Below are positions 8,870 to 19,493 of a DNA stretch of 64,000 nt, piece after piece (position 1 is the stretch's first letter; each line of letters opens with the position of its first letter). The position numbers and the translations under genes are program-made. Under the pieces are notes generated by a model. That model did not search any database. It saw nothing but the letters and a program-made list of their open reading frames with translations, and was not told the DNA's origin. Origin of the DNA: Flavobacterium sp. KMS (GTDB lineage: Bacteria; Bacteroidota; Bacteroidia; Flavobacteriales; Flavobacteriaceae); contig NZ_JSYP01000003.1 of NCBI RefSeq assembly GCF_000813005.1, positions 1-64,000 on the forward strand, read 5' to 3'.

Positions 8870-9733
8870 TTAAATCAACTCTTCGACATGTTTCTTAATG
8901 TTTTCGGCTATTTTTTTGGTAGGTAAATCATTTTCATCATCACCAAACGGATCTTCAATTTCCTCTGCAATAAGTTCCAAACTCGCCAGTACATAAAAAA
9001 CAAAAACAACTACAGGAGCAACATAATAACCTAAGCTAATAGAATAACCAAAAGGCAAAGTCATAATGTAAAAGAAAATGAATTTTTTTATGAATGCACT
9101 GTAAGAGTAGGGAATAGGCGTGTTTTTAATTCTTTCGCAAGCTCCACAAACATCTGTAAACGCTTGCAATTCATCATTTAAAATAATGAGTTGTTCACCA
9201 GATATTTTTTTAGCATCGTATAAATCATTTATTTTATGAAATATGATTCTCTTTACCTGATTTGGCTTGTGTTTGTGGTGATCTATTTCTAAATCTACGT
9301 CTTCAAAAAGTTGTTTACTTGTTTCTGAATCATGCAAATGCTTGTGCAAAATATCTGCATATAGCGGAATGAATTTTCTGAAAAATTTTCTATCATTTTC
9401 ATCTTTTAGCATAGCCGAAAGTTTAATAGCAAGATTTCGGCTATTATTTACAAGGTTTCCCCATAACTTTCTTCCTTCCCACCAGCGATCATATGCCGTA
9501 TTTGTTCTAAAAACTAGTAGTAACGAAATTACAAAACCTAACATTCCGTGCATAATTGGAATATTCTGAACATAATCGTTTTTAGTTATTTTAAAATAAT
9601 AAATTTCCAGATAACCAACAGTTGACGCGTATATTGCAATAGCAATCATGATAGGAAACAACTTCCTAACAGTATCTGATTTATGAAAATGAAAAATAAA
9701 GGTAAACCAGTCTTTTGTATTATATGATATCAT
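8870..9733 (-). CDS. bestrophin-like ion channel (UPF0187)
   Basis: A 287-residue inner-membrane protein of the bestrophin/UPF0187 family, whose bacterial members form pentameric ion channels. Seen directly: two N-terminal hydrophobic segments (about 25-45 and 58-75), the diagnostic motif FRTNTAYDRWWEGRKLWG right after the second, a long polar helical region, and two more hydrophobic segments near residues 210-255 before a polar tail. It lies between the AraC gene and the efflux operon on the same strand, with no obvious functional link to either. Ion selectivity cannot be read from the sequence. Confidence 0.88.
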   Translation of the reverse strand: MISYNTKDWFTFIFHFHKSDTVRKLFPIMIAIAIYASTVGYLEIYYFKITKNDYVQNIPIMHGMLGFVISLLLVFRTNTAYDRWWEGRKLWGNLVNNSRNLAIKLSAMLKDENDRKFFRKFIPLYADILHKHLHDSETSKQLFEDVDLEIDHHKHKPNQVKRIIFHKINDLYDAKKISGEQLIILNDELQAFTDVCGACERIKNTPIPYSYSAFIKKFIFFYIMTLPFGYSISLGYYVAPVVVFVFYVLASLELIAEEIEDPFGDDENDLPTKKIAENIKKHVEELI

Positions 9734-9760
9734 TTGCTATGTGTTTGAAACAAATTTAGT

Positions 9761-11071
9761 TTAAAAACTAATATTTCCTGCTAATTCTTTTAATGCAATT
9801 TCAGATAATTTAGCTTCAAATTGCGCATTGCTGTAACGTACTTTTGCATTTACATAATTAAGCTGTGCCGTTCTAAACTCAAGTGTTGTAATAGTTCCTA
9901 TACGAAATTTATCTAGTGTAATATCTAAGTTTTGTTTAGCTATTACTTCGTTATTTTCTTCGAGATTTATCAATTCCAAATTTGTTAAATACGTTTGATA
10001 AGCCGTTGCTAATTGCGTACTCAATACTTGATTTTGTTGTTCTAAAGCAAATTTAGTATTCTCAATTTCAAGCTTAGACGTTTTTTCATTTCTATGTTGA
10101 TTAAAACCGTCAAATACGTTTAAAGATGCGCTAAAACCATAATTTAATCCTCGGGAAGTTGATTCACTTGTAAATCCTAAACTAGAATGACTCTCAGAAA
10201 AATTATATCCTGTATTTAATTTTACAGTAGGATAGCGATTTGCTTTTACTTGCTTTAATTGTAATTCGGCAATTCTTAAATTAATAATTTGCGATTCTAA
10301 TTGTGGATTTTGTTTCTTGGCTAATTCTAATAAATTATCCAAAATCAATGTATTGTCTACCGTAACATCATCCATAACCCTGAAATCAATTTTAGAATCT
10401 CGAGCCAAAATCTGATTTAATAATATCTTGGCATTTGCATATGATTCTTTCTGTCTCAATAATGTAACCTGATCTGTGTTTAAATCTACCTGGGCATTTA
10501 AAACCTCTAATTTTGAAGCTTTTCCAATAGTAAAACGGTTTTGTGCTAAAGTCAATCTTTGCTTAGAAATTACAATCGTTGTATCTAATGCGGCTAATTG
10601 TTGTTGTTGTTGAACCAGATCGTAGTAAGTAGAATTAACCTGTCCCACTTTTACTAAAATGGTACGTCGCAATTCGGCATCACCTAATTTCTGAAGTTCT
10701 TTAAGTTGATCTAATTGGGCAAACATTCTCATACCATCAAATATTGTCCAGTCTAATCCAACACCGTAATTTAAACTGTTATTTTTTGCGTTGTTCAATG
10801 AAGTTGATGTTCCGTCCTGGCGTGTTTGCGAGCTATTTTGTATGCTGTTATTATCTACAACAGTAGCTGTTACTGTTGGTAACATCCCTGCATTTCCAAT
10901 TGTAGCATTGGTCTCGCTAATTTTTAAATTATTTGACGCAATTTTTATTTCAAAATTATTGTCTAATGCTATTTTTACTGCATTTTCTATGGTAAGAACT
11001 TCTTGAGCATTGCTTTTTGCAATACAAAAAAGAAACAAAACCAAGCATTTAAATAGAGTTTTAGTGTACAT
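9761..11071 (-). CDS. TolC family outer-membrane efflux protein
   Basis: A 436-residue outer-membrane channel, third gene of an RND efflux operon. A signal peptide (LFLFCIAKSNA cleavage region) precedes mature sequence starting QEVLTIENAVKIALDNN. Two related halves of long amphipathic helices, each beginning with an ENAVKIALDNN- or LLELAKKQNP-type segment, are typical of the TolC/OEP fold. Gene order on this strand is adaptor, pump, then this channel, with a 93-bp gap holding a hairpin. Substrates of the pump cannot be deduced. Confidence 0.9.
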   Translation of the reverse strand: MYTKTLFKCLVLFLFCIAKSNAQEVLTIENAVKIALDNNFEIKIASNNLKISETNATIGNAGMLPTVTATVVDNNSIQNSSQTRQDGTSTSLNNAKNNSLNYGVGLDWTIFDGMRMFAQLDQLKELQKLGDAELRRTILVKVGQVNSTYYDLVQQQQQLAALDTTIVISKQRLTLAQNRFTIGKASKLEVLNAQVDLNTDQVTLLRQKESYANAKILLNQILARDSKIDFRVMDDVTVDNTLILDNLLELAKKQNPQLESQIINLRIAELQLKQVKANRYPTVKLNTGYNFSESHSSLGFTSESTSRGLNYGFSASLNVFDGFNQHRNEKTSKLEIENTKFALEQQNQVLSTQLATAYQTYLTNLELINLEENNEVIAKQNLDITLDKFRIGTITTLEFRTAQLNYVNAKVRYSNAQFEAKLSEIALKELAGNISF

Positions 11072-11088
11072 CGTTTTTTATTTTTATT

Positions 11089-11133
11089 ACCACAAATCAG
11101 CTATCAAAATTTTGTTTAAAAGCGATTTGTGGT
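11089..11133 (-). other. hairpin between the RND pump and TolC genes
   Basis: ACCACAAATC (11089-11098) and GATTTGTGGT (11124-11133) are perfect inverted repeats in the gap between the two genes. Without a T-run it may be a processing or stability element setting relative expression. Confidence 0.45.
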
Positions 11134-11164
11134 TCTTATTTTTATTTAAAGCAAGTTCGAAAGA

Positions 11165-14100
11165 TTATTTATTACTATCTCTTTCATATTCTTCGATATG
11201 ATCAAACTCAGGGTAATGTTTACGTGCTTTAGACCACATTAAATACATGGCAGGAATTACAAATAAAGTAAGTACTAAGGAGAAAATTGTTCCTCCCACA
11301 ATTACAACTCCCATACCTATACGGCTTGTAGAAGCTGCTCCAAGAGACATTGCGATTGGTAATGCTCCTAATGCAATTGCTAAACTCGTCATTAAGATTG
11401 GTCTAAGTCGTGCTTCTGAAGCTTCTAGTATTGCTTCTAATTTTGGTTTGCCTTGTTCTCGTAATTGGTTGGCAAACTCTACAATCAAGATACCATTCTT
11501 GGTAACAAGACCAATAAGCATTACGGTACCAATCTGGCTAAAGATATTCCAAGTTTGGTTAAATAACCATAAAGAGAATAATGCTCCGGCAACTGCCATT
11601 GGCACAGTTAATATGATAATAAACGGATCTATAAAACTTTCAAATTGTGCCGATAATATCAAGAAGATTAATAATAAAGCCAATCCAAATGCAAATGAAG
11701 TATTCGAACTACTCTCCACAAAATCTCGCGATTCTCCACCTAAATCAGTTGTAAAAGTATCATCAAGAACTTTAGCTTTTATCTCGTTCATGGCATCGAT
11801 TCCGTCGCTAATACTTTTGCCTGGAGCTAAACCAGCCGAAACTGTAGCCGACATATATCTGTTATTATGATACAATTGTGGCGGATTGCTTTGTTCTTCA
11901 ATCGTAACTACGTTATCCATTTGTATTAATTGCCCTTTTTTGTTTTTTACAAACATCGAAGTTAAGTCCAATGGTTTCGAACGGTCTTTTTGGTCAAACT
12001 GCCCAATTACCTGATATTGTTTTCCGTTTTTAATAAAATATCCAAAACGCTGCCCACTTAAAGAAAGCTGTAATGTTTGTGCAATATCGATAATAGAAAT
12101 ACCTAAACTTTCGGCTTTTTCACGATCGATACTTACATTAATTTCGGGTTTATTAAATTTCAAGTTCACATCTGTAACCGAAAAAGTATCATTTTTATTG
12201 GCTTCGTCCATAAACAACGGAATTTTTTCACGTAGTTTTTCGAAGGTTGGAGCCTGAATAATATACTGTATTGGCAATCCTCCACGTCTATTTACAGCAA
12301 TTGTAGGCTGCTCTGTTACCGAGGTTTTTGCTTCAGAATATTTTTTTGTCCATTTTGTTAATTTCTCTGCAATTTCTTTTTGAGAACGGGTTCTTTCGTT
12401 TGGCTCTTTAAGTGCAATCCTAACTCTACCACTGTTTACAGATGATGATCCAAAACCTGGTGAAGTGATTACCAAACTTACTTTTTTCTCCGGAATAGAG
12501 TCATCAATAAGCTGACCTAGCTCTTGCATAAAACGATCTGTATATTCGTATGAAGAACCTTCGGGAGTTGTTACACTTAAAACTAATGCACTTCTATCAT
12601 CATAAGGAGCAGTTTCTTTTGGTAAAATACTAAAGAACAAATAAATTAATCCAAAACAAATGGCGATAATAGGAAAGCTCAACCATTTTCTTTTCATAAA
12701 ACGGGTTAAAGCATCAGCATATCCTTTATTTAAACTTTCGAAATAAGGTTCTGTTTTAAGATAAAAATTCGATTTCTTTTGTTCGCCACCTTTCATTAAA
12801 TATGCATTTAACATAGGTGTTAAGGTCAAGGACACAAAAGCCGAAATTAATACTGCCGCTCCAATGACGACTCCAAACTCTCGAAACAATCGACCAACAA
12901 ATCCCTCTAAGAAGATTACTGGTAAAAATACGGCTGCAAGCGTTATCGAAATAGAAATTACAGCAAAGAAAATCTCATTAGATCCTTTAATTGCAGCTTC
13001 AATAGGCGACATTCCTTCTTCGACTTTCTTAAAGATATTCTCCGTTACCACAATTCCGTCATCGACCACAAGTCCCGTTGCCAAAACAATTGCAAGTAAT
13101 GTTAATACGTTTATTGAGAATCCAAAAAGCCACATGATAAAAAATGTTGCTATCAAGGAAACTGGAATATCTATTAAAGGTCTAAATGCGATTGCCCAAT
13201 CTCTAAAAAACAAAAAGATAATCAAGATAACCAAAACTATAGATATCAATAATGTTTCGGCAACTTCCAAAACAGATTTTTTTACAAAAAGTGTGCTATC
13301 TATTGCAATGTCAAGCTTAATATCTTTAGGAAGATCTTTCTTTAAAGCATCGTATTTTTTATAAAATTCTTTGGAGATATCAAGGTAATTAGCTCCTGGC
13401 ATAGGTACAATTGCAAGACCTATCATAGGAAGTCCTGATTGACTTAATTTTGTTTCGGTATTTTCCGGACCTAATTCGGCATTACCAACATCGCTAAAAC
13501 GAACTATTTTTTCACCTTCTGAACGAATAATAATATTATTAAACTCTTCAGGTTTAGATAAATTTCCAACCGTTTTTACTGTAAGTTCTGTATTGTTTCC
13601 TGTTAATTTTCCAGAAGGTAACTCAACATTTTGTGCATTTAAGGCATTACGAACTTCTGATACGGTACAACCATACGCAGCCAGTTTTATAGGATCAATC
13701 CATAAACGCATGGCGTAACGTTTTTGTCCCCAAATTTGAACTGCACTTACTCCCGGAATTGTTTCTAATCGCTGCGAAATAACATTCTCTGCATAATCAC
13801 TCAGTTCAAGCGCACTTCGTGTATCACTTTGAACTGTCATCGAAATAATGGATTCTCCATTGGCATCAGCCTTAGAAACAACAGGCGGAGCATCTATATC
13901 CTGAGGTAAACTTCTAACGGCTTGTGATACTTTATCACGAACATCGTTTGCCGCTTCTTCTAGATTTTTATCAAGATTAAACTCGATTGTAATATTACTA
14001 CTCCCTTGTACACTCGACGAAGTAATGTTTCTAATTCCGTCAATGGCATTAATTGCTTTTTCTAGAGGTTCAGTAATTTGAGATTCTATAATGTCTGAAT

Positions 14101-14263
14101 TTGCTCCTGTATAATTAGTACGTACAGAAACTTGTGCCGGATCAATAGACGGAAACTCTCTTACGCCTAAAAAGCTATATCCAATAAGACCAAACAATAC
14201 AATTGCAAGATTTAAAACAATTGTTAATACTGGTCTTCTTATACTTGTGGTTGATAAACTCAT
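11165..14263 (-). CDS. RND efflux pump, AcrB/HAE1 family inner-membrane subunit
   Basis: A 1032-residue proton-driven exporter with the standard layout: one N-terminal membrane helix, a large periplasmic loop (about 30-335), a cluster of helices, a second periplasmic loop (about 555-860) and the last helices. The proton-relay Asp pair sits in GLVVDDGIVVTENI of the fourth helix, near residue 396. The sequence starts SIRRPVLTIVLNLAIVLFG, as expected for HAE1-type pumps in Bacteroidota. It is encoded 90 bp after the adaptor and before a TolC-type channel, giving a complete tripartite system. Confidence 0.94.
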   Translation of the reverse strand: MSLSTTSIRRPVLTIVLNLAIVLFGLIGYSFLGVREFPSIDPAQVSVRTNYTGANSDIIESQITEPLEKAINAIDGIRNITSSSVQGSSNITIEFNLDKNLEEAANDVRDKVSQAVRSLPQDIDAPPVVSKADANGESIISMTVQSDTRSALELSDYAENVISQRLETIPGVSAVQIWGQKRYAMRLWIDPIKLAAYGCTVSEVRNALNAQNVELPSGKLTGNNTELTVKTVGNLSKPEEFNNIIIRSEGEKIVRFSDVGNAELGPENTETKLSQSGLPMIGLAIVPMPGANYLDISKEFYKKYDALKKDLPKDIKLDIAIDSTLFVKKSVLEVAETLLISIVLVILIIFLFFRDWAIAFRPLIDIPVSLIATFFIMWLFGFSINVLTLLAIVLATGLVVDDGIVVTENIFKKVEEGMSPIEAAIKGSNEIFFAVISISITLAAVFLPVIFLEGFVGRLFREFGVVIGAAVLISAFVSLTLTPMLNAYLMKGGEQKKSNFYLKTEPYFESLNKGYADALTRFMKRKWLSFPIIAICFGLIYLFFSILPKETAPYDDRSALVLSVTTPEGSSYEYTDRFMQELGQLIDDSIPEKKVSLVITSPGFGSSSVNSGRVRIALKEPNERTRSQKEIAEKLTKWTKKYSEAKTSVTEQPTIAVNRRGGLPIQYIIQAPTFEKLREKIPLFMDEANKNDTFSVTDVNLKFNKPEINVSIDREKAESLGISIIDIAQTLQLSLSGQRFGYFIKNGKQYQVIGQFDQKDRSKPLDLTSMFVKNKKGQLIQMDNVVTIEEQSNPPQLYHNNRYMSATVSAGLAPGKSISDGIDAMNEIKAKVLDDTFTTDLGGESRDFVESSSNTSFAFGLALLLIFLILSAQFESFIDPFIIILTVPMAVAGALFSLWLFNQTWNIFSQIGTVMLIGLVTKNGILIVEFANQLREQGKPKLEAILEASEARLRPILMTSLAIALGALPIAMSLGAASTSRIGMGVVIVGGTIFSLVLTLFVIPAMYLMWSKARKHYPEFDHIEEYERDSNK

Positions 14264-14353
14264 ATGAGATTTATGATTTTAGTCCCGATAACTATCAGGA
14301 TTAGATTTTAAAATAATGAAAATTGATTAAGATTATTAAATAATTCAAAATCT

Positions 14354-15415
14354 CTATTTTTTCACTTTTACTTTAATTGGATCGTCATTTTTTAATGCCA
14401 TTACACCGCTAGTTATAACAGTATCTCCCTTTTTTAAACCTGATAAAATCAAGATAGACGCATCTGTTCTTGTAGCCGTTTCTACCATTACTTCTTTGGC
14501 TTTGCCAAAATTAGAAATAAAGACTTTTTTTCCGTTTTGTACAGGTACAATAGCTTCCGTAGGAACCACAATTGCATCTTTTATAATATCTAATGGTAAT
14601 TTTACATCAGCAAATGTTCCAGGGAATAATTTGCCATCTTTATTTTCGGCGATAGCTCTAATCTGAAGCGTTCTTGTTTCTACAGCAACTTCAGGCTCTA
14701 TTGCGTAAACTTTAGCCGTATATTGAGTCTCAGACCCAGAAACCGTAAAAGTAATAATAGAATTGTTTCTTACCTGACTTGCGTATTTCTCTGGAATCGA
14801 GAATGTAATTTTTAATTTGCTTGTATTAACCAGTTTAGCAACCAAAATTGTTGGTGTAATATAAGTTCCCGGAGAAATTGATCGTAATCCTATCTTTCCA
14901 GAAAATGGTGCTTTTACAGATGTTTTTGCAATTTGAGCACGTATTAATTGGGTTTGTGCTTGCGCAGAAGCGTGGTCGGCTCTTGCAACTTCATATTCTT
15001 CTTGGCTAATAGCTTCTTTTTGAAGTAATAACTTTGCTCTTCTTTCGTTTTCGGCAGCCAAACCTTCCTTAGTAGTCGCTTGTCTTAATTGCGCTCTTAA
15101 TTCTATATCATTTACCTTAAAAAGAACTTGACCTTTGGTTACGTTGCTTCCTTCACTAAAATAAATTCCTTCGACAATACCCGAAACTTCACTACGAATT
15201 TCTACTTGCTCATTGGCTTCAATAGATCCGGATAAAGATAAATTATTATCAAAAGTTTGAGTGTCTACAACAACTCCCGAAACTGTTGTGGTTTTGTTTT
15301 TACCGTTCTGACCTTTAGATTCGTCGTTTTTATTTTTATTAGAAACAATTCGATAAGCGATAAATCCGCCAATTCCGATTATTAGCAAGGCATATACAAG
15401 GTTTTTTACTTTCAT
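14354..15415 (-). CDS. RND efflux periplasmic adaptor (membrane fusion protein)
   Basis: A 353-residue HlyD/AcrA-type adaptor, first gene of the efflux operon. The N-terminus has one membrane anchor (LVYALLIIGIGGFIAYRIV) rather than a lipobox. A lipoyl/barrel-sandwich half follows (VEIRSEVSGIVEGIYFSEG with VLFKVND), then a short helical hairpin (about 105-160), the second half (VKAPFSGKIGLRSISPGTYI) and the beta-barrel and membrane-proximal domains (FPGTFADVKL). No regulator gene is next to the operon. The upstream region is occupied by repeats. Confidence 0.92.
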   Translation of the reverse strand: MKVKNLVYALLIIGIGGFIAYRIVSNKNKNDESKGQNGKNKTTTVSGVVVDTQTFDNNLSLSGSIEANEQVEIRSEVSGIVEGIYFSEGSNVTKGQVLFKVNDIELRAQLRQATTKEGLAAENERRAKLLLQKEAISQEEYEVARADHASAQAQTQLIRAQIAKTSVKAPFSGKIGLRSISPGTYITPTILVAKLVNTSKLKITFSIPEKYASQVRNNSIITFTVSGSETQYTAKVYAIEPEVAVETRTLQIRAIAENKDGKLFPGTFADVKLPLDIIKDAIVVPTEAIVPVQNGKKVFISNFGKAKEVMVETATRTDASILILSGLKKGDTVITSGVMALKNDDPIKVKVKK

Positions 15416-15559
15416 GAGATTTAGGTAAAGCTAGAATTAATAGATTATGGTTTTAAGTGAATTCACAAATTTAGTTTTTTGTATTGAAAACCTATGACCT
15501 TATTTTTTATTTAACAATTGTATGTACAAATATTAATATTTTCGTTAAAATAAGATGCA

Positions 15560-16365
15560 AAAGGGCAATGCTAGAAACAGAGGTTCTGAGTTACAAAGCC
15601 TCTAATTTTCTAAGATTTACAATAAACATAAGTTCAAAAATTTGTATTAAGACTCCATTCCTGAAGAAAGGTTTAAAGGGATAATAAAAAAAGGTTTTTT
15701 TTAAGGTTTAAAAAAGGTACAAAGGTTTAAGAAAGGTGCAAAGTTGTAAAGGTTCTGAGGTACTAAGATTAGAAAAACGAGAAGAACTAGGTTAATCAAA
15801 AAGTAGCCGCAATATAACCCCAATCTTGTCTCCCTGACGAAGGAAGGGTCTCCGCAAGTAACTCGAGAATTTTAAGGAAGGTACAAAGGTTTTGAGAAAG
15901 GTACAAAGTTGCAAAGGTTCTGAGGTTCTAAGAAGGTTCATAAGAATAAAATTTAACAAGCTTTGCGAACATTGCATATCCCGATGCTTCGGGATTGCGT
16001 CCCTTGCGGTTAATTTTACCAAATACATCCACAAACTTGTCTCCCTGACGCAGGAAGGGTCTCCGCAAGTAGCTCGGCAATCTAAGAAAGAAGCTAAGAA
16101 AAAAAGTGAGCATTTACTCTATTTTATATGTAGCGTATTTACTATGTGTTACATACATACTTAATATTGTGGTTCTGTTGTAGTTACGTTGCAGTAAAAT
16201 TTACCGCAAAGAACGCAAGGTTTTACGCAAAGTTCGCAAAGCTTTATCCTGATGAATCTTCTTCAAATCTTAGTATCTCAGAACCTCAGAGCCTTTGTTC
16301 CTTTGCAACTCTGAACCTTTGAACTTTTCTCAGAACCTTAGTATCTTAGCGTCTCAGCAACTTAA
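15560..16365. repeat. large intergenic repeat block between recG and the efflux operon
   Basis: About 800 bp without a credible gene. It holds word repeats (GGTTTAAGAAAGGTGCAAAG, GGTTCTGAGGTACTAAG), two inverted copies of the REP-like unit of 7509-7794 (CTTGTCTCCCTGACG... at about 15826 and 16038), the small hairpin CCCGATGCTTCGGGA near 15980, and a CGCAAAGAACGCAAGG-type repeat near 16204-16240. Open frames in this block span repeat units and are not convincing genes. Confidence 0.7.
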
Positions 16366-18474
16366 TCAACTAATATAATTCCAGATATTCTTTTTCTTTG
16401 TTAATTCGATGAAAATGGCTTTAAGGATTGCATTTTCAGGTTTTTGCAATGGAGCGTCTTCTTTTAGGACTTTTAAAGCATAATTTCTGGCTAGAGCCAA
16501 AATATCACGATCACGAACAATATCGGCGATTTGAAGATTAAGTACACCGCTTTGTTGCGTTCCCATTAAATCACCAGGACCACGAAGTTTTAAGTCAACT
16601 TCGGCGATTTCGAAACCGTCATTGGTTTGAACCATAGTTTCCATTCGGGTTTTACTATCCGAACTTAGTTTATGCGAAGTCATTAAGATACAATAACTCT
16701 GCTCGGCACCACGACCTACACGACCACGTAATTGATGTAATTGTGAAAGTCCGAAACGTTCGGCACTTTCTATAATCATCACACTGGCATTCGGTACGTT
16801 TACACCAACCTCAATAACGGTTGTAGCAACCATTATATTCGTTTTTCCTTCCGAGAAACGTTTCATTTCCGAATCTTTATCAGCTGGTTTCATTTTTCCG
16901 TGAAGGATAGAAATCGAATAATTAGGTAGGGGAAAATCACGAGAAATACTCTCATAACCATCCATCAAGTCCTTGAAATCCATTTTTTCTGATTCTTGAA
17001 TCAATGGATATACAATATAAATTTGTCTTCCTAGAGCAATTTCATCACGCAAAAATTTCCAGACTTTCAGTCGGTTACTGTCATAACGATGAACCGTTTG
17101 GATTGGTTTTCGTCCTGGAGGTAATTCGTCGATTACCGAAATATCTAAATCACCGTATAAACTCATAGCCAGTGTACGCGGAATAGGCGTAGCAGTCATA
17201 ACTAATACGTGTGGCGGAATTTCGTTCTTTTTCCATAATTTAGAACGTTGCTCTACACCAAAACGGTGTTGCTCATCGATAACAGCTAAACCTAAGTTTT
17301 TAAATTTTACTTTGTCTTCTAGCAAAGCGTGTGTTCCGATTAAAATATGTAAACTACCGTTTTCTAATTCTTCATGAATTATTCTTCTGGCAGCAATTTT
17401 GGTTGAACCTGTTAGTATTTTTACATTGATGTCTAATGTCGCTGCTAATTCTGACAATCCCACAAAATGCTGATTTGCTAAGATTTCTGTAGGTGCCATC
17501 AAGCAAGCCTGAAAACCATTATCGAGCGCCAATAACATACTCATAAACGCAACGATAGTTTTCCCTGAACCTACATCTCCTTGTAACAATCGATTCATTT
17601 GGGCATTACTACCCATATCGGTACGTATTTCTTTGATTACTCTTTTTTGTGCATTTGTAAGTGCAAAAGGCAAGTGATTTTGATAAAATACATTAAAATA
17701 TTCGCCTACTTTTACAAATGGATGTCCTTTTATTTTATGCTTTCTAATTAGGTTTTTAGTTATCAGTTGCAACTGAATAAAAAACAATTCTTCAAATTTT
17801 AATCGGTATTGGGCTTTCGCCAAAGCATCGGCACTTTTAGGAAAATGTATATTGAATAAAGCTGCTTTTTTAGGAATCAGTTTTAACTCATTTACCAAAT
17901 AATCGGGAAGTGTTTCAGTAAATAAAGTCTGTGTTTCCAGAAATAATTGCTGCATGAGTTTGTTAATCACACGATTTGAAATCCCTCTATTAGCCAAGGT
18001 TTCTGTCGATGGATAAACAGGTTGCATTGCAGAGCGAAGGCTTTGTTCGTGTTCGCTCATGAGTTCAATTTCGGGATGCGACATACTAAACTGACTTCCG
18101 TATAAACTACATTTCCCAAAAATCACACAAACTTCGTTGAGTTTTAAACTCTCACGAATCCATTTATGTCCCTGAAACCAGTTTAAGTCTATTTGTCCCG
18201 TATCATCTACAAAAGTAGCAACCAACCGCTTCTTGTTTTTGGCAAATTCAACAGTCTTTATATTGATGATTTTACCAACAATCTGAACTTCGGCAGCAGT
18301 ATTCTGTAATTCGTTAATCTTATAATATCGCGTTCTGTCTATATATCTATTCGGAAAAAAATTAACCAAATCAATATATTTATGAATCCCCAATTCCTTA
18401 CGCAGCAATTCGCCACGATTAGGGCCAACACCTTTTAAGTATTCGATAGGAGTTTGAAGAAGATAATTAGACAT
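16366..18474 (-). CDS. recG: ATP-dependent DNA helicase RecG
   Basis: Branch-migrating helicase that processes stalled forks and Holliday junctions. The 702 residues include the N-terminal OB/wedge domain (about 55-150, with VATFVDDTGQIDLNWFQG). The helicase core follows, with Walker A LLQGDVGSGKT, Walker B-type DEQHRFGVEQR, motif III MTATPIPRTL, motif V ATTVIEVGVNVPNA and motif VI QLHQLRGRVGRG. All RecG signatures are intact and the length is normal. It appears monocistronic, between a repeat block and an AT-rich gap. Confidence 0.96.
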   Translation of the reverse strand: MSNYLLQTPIEYLKGVGPNRGELLRKELGIHKYIDLVNFFPNRYIDRTRYYKINELQNTAAEVQIVGKIINIKTVEFAKNKKRLVATFVDDTGQIDLNWFQGHKWIRESLKLNEVCVIFGKCSLYGSQFSMSHPEIELMSEHEQSLRSAMQPVYPSTETLANRGISNRVINKLMQQLFLETQTLFTETLPDYLVNELKLIPKKAALFNIHFPKSADALAKAQYRLKFEELFFIQLQLITKNLIRKHKIKGHPFVKVGEYFNVFYQNHLPFALTNAQKRVIKEIRTDMGSNAQMNRLLQGDVGSGKTIVAFMSMLLALDNGFQACLMAPTEILANQHFVGLSELAATLDINVKILTGSTKIAARRIIHEELENGSLHILIGTHALLEDKVKFKNLGLAVIDEQHRFGVEQRSKLWKKNEIPPHVLVMTATPIPRTLAMSLYGDLDISVIDELPPGRKPIQTVHRYDSNRLKVWKFLRDEIALGRQIYIVYPLIQESEKMDFKDLMDGYESISRDFPLPNYSISILHGKMKPADKDSEMKRFSEGKTNIMVATTVIEVGVNVPNASVMIIESAERFGLSQLHQLRGRVGRGAEQSYCILMTSHKLSSDSKTRMETMVQTNDGFEIAEVDLKLRGPGDLMGTQQSGVLNLQIADIVRDRDILALARNYALKVLKEDAPLQKPENAILKAIFIELTKKKNIWNYIS

Positions 18475-18893
18475 TCTTTATTTAGACGATTAGATTTTTA
18501 GACTTCTTAGATTTACGAACTTTTTTATCTTTAAATATTTCAATAATTAAATCTTTTAATTTCTATTTTATCTTTAAATATTTATAAAAAGCGAAGATAG
18601 ATTTTAATTAGGAAAATAGAAAATACAATTGTTTTGAAAAAGTTAAATGCTTTTATTTATAGTAAGAAAGAATCATTTATCTATCTCATAAAATAAATAG
18701 TCAACTCTATAAAACAAATATTTTAAGAATATATTTCTTAAAAAAGTTTCTTTTAGTAAGTTTTTTATACAAAATAAAATACTTATTTTTGAAAAACTCT
18801 AGAGGAAGAGCTAATTAATTCTATAATAAATTCTTTTCTCAACACTTTTGAGATGAAGAATTATAATATAAAATTACTGCTGAAATAAAAATT
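18475..18893. other. AT-rich intergenic region
   Basis: A 419-bp gap with no gene. It contains imperfect repeats of a TTATCTTTAAATATTT phrase near 18522 and 18570, and a TAnnTTTG-type box (TATTTTTG, 18784-18791) pointing toward the gene at 18894. Nothing else stands out. Confidence 0.5.
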
Positions 18894-19445
18894 ATGCAAA
18901 GACTTCCTTACCACATTTACCTAAATAAAAAAACAATTATAATCCGTTTTGCTTTATGTCTATCTCTCTTCTTAATTGCAGTTTGGATGTTATGGCATAA
19001 TACAAAACAGTTTTATGATGGTCAAAATTTTCATCCAGAGATACTGTTTTTATCTCCTTTTGTGATTATTGGAATGCTCTTTTATACAATAAAAGAAGGG
19101 CGTTTATTTGATAATAATGAAATACAAATAACACTTAATCATAAAGGAATTATTTTTTACGGAAAATATTTCATTGAAATTGGAGTAGTAAATTGGGAAG
19201 ATATAACAAGATGTGTTGAAACAAAGGAACAATACGAAACTGTATTAAATATAATTGTTCATCAACCAGATACTTATATAAATAAAATTAAAAATGAAAA
19301 GTACCGTAAAAAAGTAGAAACTTACTGCAATGAAAATGGTAATGTCTTATTATGGATAAATGTAAGGCTTTTAAATTGTGATCTTACGGAATTAAAAAGA
19401 AACATTTTTCAAATGATAGATAAAACAAAGAATACAAATAACTAA
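18894..19445 (+). CDS. STM3941-like membrane protein, function unknown
   Basis: A 183-residue protein with two membrane helices near the N-terminus (about 20-36 and 50-66). A soluble C-terminal part contains NNEIQITLNHKGIIFYGK and VNWEDITRC. This arrangement, two helices and then a PH-like beta domain with a W-x-D-I motif, resembles the STM3941 family of uncharacterised bacterial proteins. It is the first of two small same-strand genes spaced 48 bp apart. No function is claimed. Confidence 0.65.
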   Translation: MQRLPYHIYLNKKTIIIRFALCLSLFLIAVWMLWHNTKQFYDGQNFHPEILFLSPFVIIGMLFYTIKEGRLFDNNEIQITLNHKGIIFYGKYFIEIGVVNWEDITRCVETKEQYETVLNIIVHQPDTYINKIKNEKYRKKVETYCNENGNVLLWINVRLLNCDLTELKRNIFQMIDKTKNTNN

Positions 19446-19493
19446 GATTAAGCAATTATTTGCTATTTAATAACCCCCAAACTAATTAACAAA

